Shown here: positions 34,015 through 35,010 of the stretch, in pieces
Layout of the letters: the number at the start of each line of letters is the position of its first letter
How positions within the stretch are numbered: position 1 is the stretch's first letter
The notes under the pieces: generated by a model
Databases searched by the model: none
What the model was told of the DNA's origin: nothing
The model's input: the letters and a program-made list of their open reading frames with translations, nothing else
Assembly (NCBI GenBank): GCA_903908165.1
Contig: CAIVQX010000105.1
Location: forward strand, 1 to 35,010
Source: an uncultured Methylococcaceae bacterium
Lineage (GTDB): Bacteria; Pseudomonadota; Gammaproteobacteria; Methylococcales; Methylomonadaceae
DNA: 35,010 bases
Direction of reading: 5' to 3'
Position numbers and translations under genes: made by a program

Positions 34015-34692
34015 TTACCAGTAATCCGGTTTAATAGCTGGTTTTTTCTTTGTAGGAACCTTAAGTGGTAATTGGAATTTTAATAGCTCTTCGTCAAGAA
34101 CATATTGGCGAGTCCAATCTGAATAACTTGATAAACTTTTATTAGCCGGGCGTTGTTTATCTATCAATGATTGTCTTCTTGGCAGAATTAGTCCAATTTT
34201 ATGCTGCGGGAAGTCAGAACTAATAAATTTCAATGCAGATTCAAGATCGGAGTCACTAGATACCAACACTGCTTGTTCACAGTTTCCGTGAACAGCATCA
34301 CGATATAAATGTAATGCAATATTTACATCAGTTTGTTTTTCTTCAAGTCTCCAAATGTCTACACGATCTTTTTTATCCACCGGGTTTTTATATTTTGGAG
34401 GCGTGCCTTTTTCCATGTGGTAATAACCATTGATAATTTCAATGGTTTCGCCGTGCTTGTTTTTTAAAGCTTTATGGTATAAGTCTTGCGACTGCTGTGC
34501 TTTTTCACCTTGCGTGGCTAGACGAGTAATAACAGGAGCTGTAAAGAATTTAACTTGTGTAACTTCAATATGAGGATTTTGGACATGACAAATGTGCTTC
34601 ATAATATCGACGATGTCTAACCATTTATATGGAGTACTTCTTAGTACACCAAAATAAAAATTATATCCATCGACATAAACTATAGTTTTCAT
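34015..34692 (-). CDS. NYN domain (PIN-like) putative ribonuclease
   Basis: 225 residues of the NYN/LabA-like (DUF88) family, metal-dependent PIN-fold nucleases thought to act on RNA. The fold's acidic residues are in place: D8 in IVYVDGYNFYFG, the D of EEKQTDVNIALHLYRDAV (about 117-134) and the DSD of AVLVSSDSDLESAL (about 141-154). The C-terminus is basic and Pro/Lys-rich (VPTKKKPAIKPDYW), suiting nucleic acid contact. The ATG 34692 is preceded by AGGA at six bases. Only 18 bases separate it from an intrinsic terminator, leaving no room for a promoter of its own, so expression should depend on read-through. Such nucleases are frequent in defence and mobile regions; the cellular target here is unknown. 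Confidence 0.85.
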   Translation of the reverse strand: MKTIVYVDGYNFYFGVLRSTPYKWLDIVDIMKHICHVQNPHIEVTQVKFFTAPVITRLATQGEKAQQSQDLYHKALKNKHGETIEIINGYYHMEKGTPPKYKNPVDKKDRVDIWRLEEKQTDVNIALHLYRDAVHGNCEQAVLVSSDSDLESALKFISSDFPQHKIGLILPRRQSLIDKQRPANKSLSSYSDWTRQYVLDEELLKFQLPLKVPTKKKPAIKPDYW

Positions 34693-34709
34693 ACCATATC
34701 CTAGAAATG

Positions 34710-34735
34710 AAAAAACCGCCCGAAGGCGGTCTTTT
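34710..34735 (-). terminator. UUCG-loop terminator directly upstream of the NYN gene
   Basis: On the minus strand ACCGCC-TTCG-GGCGGT is followed by a run of T (six counting the last stem base), a textbook intrinsic terminator with a very stable C(UUCG)G loop. It stands 18 bases before the NYN start and before its ribosome site, so it works as an attenuator or as the end of an upstream short transcript. Confidence 0.9.
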
Positions 34736-34779
34736 CGTCCTACAGTGAAGCCAATCTAATGACAGCCCCATAGGAAGAG

Positions 34780-34816
34780 TTGTGCATATATAATAACAAA
34801 TTAAATGAATTGTGCA
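34780..34816. repeat. Two TTGTGCA boxes 30 bases apart around the promoter
   Basis: TTGTGCA occurs at 34780-34786 and 34810-34816, in the same direction and exactly 30 bases (about three helix turns) apart. One overlaps the -35 box and the other the expected transcription start, and each is followed by ATAAC within a few bases. This looks like a pair of operator sites. Confidence 0.4.
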
Positions 34817-34817
34817 A
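34790..34817 (-). promoter_or_regulatory. Candidate sigma-70 promoter for the NYN leader
   Basis: Reading the minus strand, TTGCAC (34812-34817) and TATTAT (34790-34795) are 16 bases apart. A start near 34783 would give a leader of about 75 bases ending at the UUCG terminator. The surrounding DNA is AT-rich, so other -10 registers are possible. Confidence 0.45.
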
Positions 34818-34843
34818 ATTATAACTGTTGCCAAGATAATAAC

Positions 34844-35002
34844 TTAATTTAATCGGTCAACCGCATCTAATAATACAATTCTTACGAATTCACTTTCACT
34901 GAGGTTTAAACCTCTGGCAGTTGCATGAAGTGAATGAGCCAAAGTAGGGGAGAGGCGATAAGCCCTCATGGCAGTTAAGTGTTTGTTGTTTTTTCTTTTC
35001 AT
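34844..35002 (-). CDS. Small ribbon-helix-helix-like protein
   Basis: 52 residues if started at the ATG at 35002; the frame stays open to the window edge, so it could begin further upstream. The N-terminus is basic (MKRKNNKHLTAMRAYRLSP) and the C-terminus GLNLSESEFVRIVLLDAVDR has the pattern of the ribbon-helix-helix (CopG/Arc-like) helix pair, where 'LSxSEFVR' begins the second helix region. Such proteins are repressors and often antitoxins. It is on the same strand as the NYN nuclease, about 150 bases upstream, with the promoter, TTGTGCA boxes and terminator between. The assignment rests on a short motif, so it is tentative. Confidence 0.5.
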   Translation of the reverse strand: MKRKNNKHLTAMRAYRLSPTLAHSLHATARGLNLSESEFVRIVLLDAVDRLN

Positions 35003-35010
35003 TAAAATAC

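Noticed and set aside
34711-35002. A plain RHH-NYN toxin-antitoxin operon.
   Set aside because: A strong terminator and a separate promoter lie between the two genes, so a simple co-transcribed pair is not supported; kept only as a trans-regulation idea.

Overview
The window reads as AT-rich chromosomal DNA from a gammaproteobacterium. The main reasons are the orders mnmG-rsmG-parA-parB, priA-argS-SPOR protein, and rph divergent from yicC, plus Lnt, DsbB and YggX. A methanotroph-like lineage (Methylococcales) would fit the gene mix and the AP2-like protein, but that is my inference and nothing in the window proves it. Almost all of it is ordinary housekeeping DNA. The accessory parts are the two ends and a few small genes between known ones.

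Layout. 1-264: the 3' end of an IS256-family transposase with its terminal repeat. 597-6489 (+): a UPF0182 membrane protein, then a glycosyltransferase / DOMON-like protein / NamZ-like (DUF1343) cluster, then a small membrane protein. 6590-8196 (-): a YihY/BrkB membrane protein and a 69-residue basic protein. 8274-12811 (+): mnmG, rsmG, parA, a small gene carrying only the ParB N-terminal signature, and parB. 12872-13381 (-): a protein with two AP2-like DNA-binding domains. 13653-18226: a 2-Cys peroxiredoxin, a small membrane protein on the opposite strand, an AsmA-family protein, mutY and yggX; several of these belong to oxidative-damage defence. 18513-21417 (-): the overlapping run rph, rdgB, a NahK-like kinase and a MOSC protein. 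21579-26518 (+): yicC, lnt and a Lon-like protease. 26563-32807 (-): priA, argS, an FtsN-like SPOR protein, an exported methyltransferase-like protein and dsbB. 33167-35010 (-): a small membrane protein, then an NYN-domain (PIN-like) nuclease preceded by a promoter, a short leader and a UUCG-loop terminator, with a small ribbon-helix-helix-like gene upstream at the window edge.

The points most worth a second look are: (i) the small parA-overlapping gene that keeps the ParA-contacting motif of ParB but lacks all of its DNA-binding and CTPase parts; (ii) the NYN nuclease that can apparently be expressed only by reading through an intrinsic terminator, with repeated TTGTGCA boxes around its promoter and an RHH-like gene next door; (iii) a glycosyltransferase whose conserved N-terminus has no canonical start codon and seems to begin at AUA. 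I did not find rRNA, tRNA, CRISPR, an origin or a complete mobile element.
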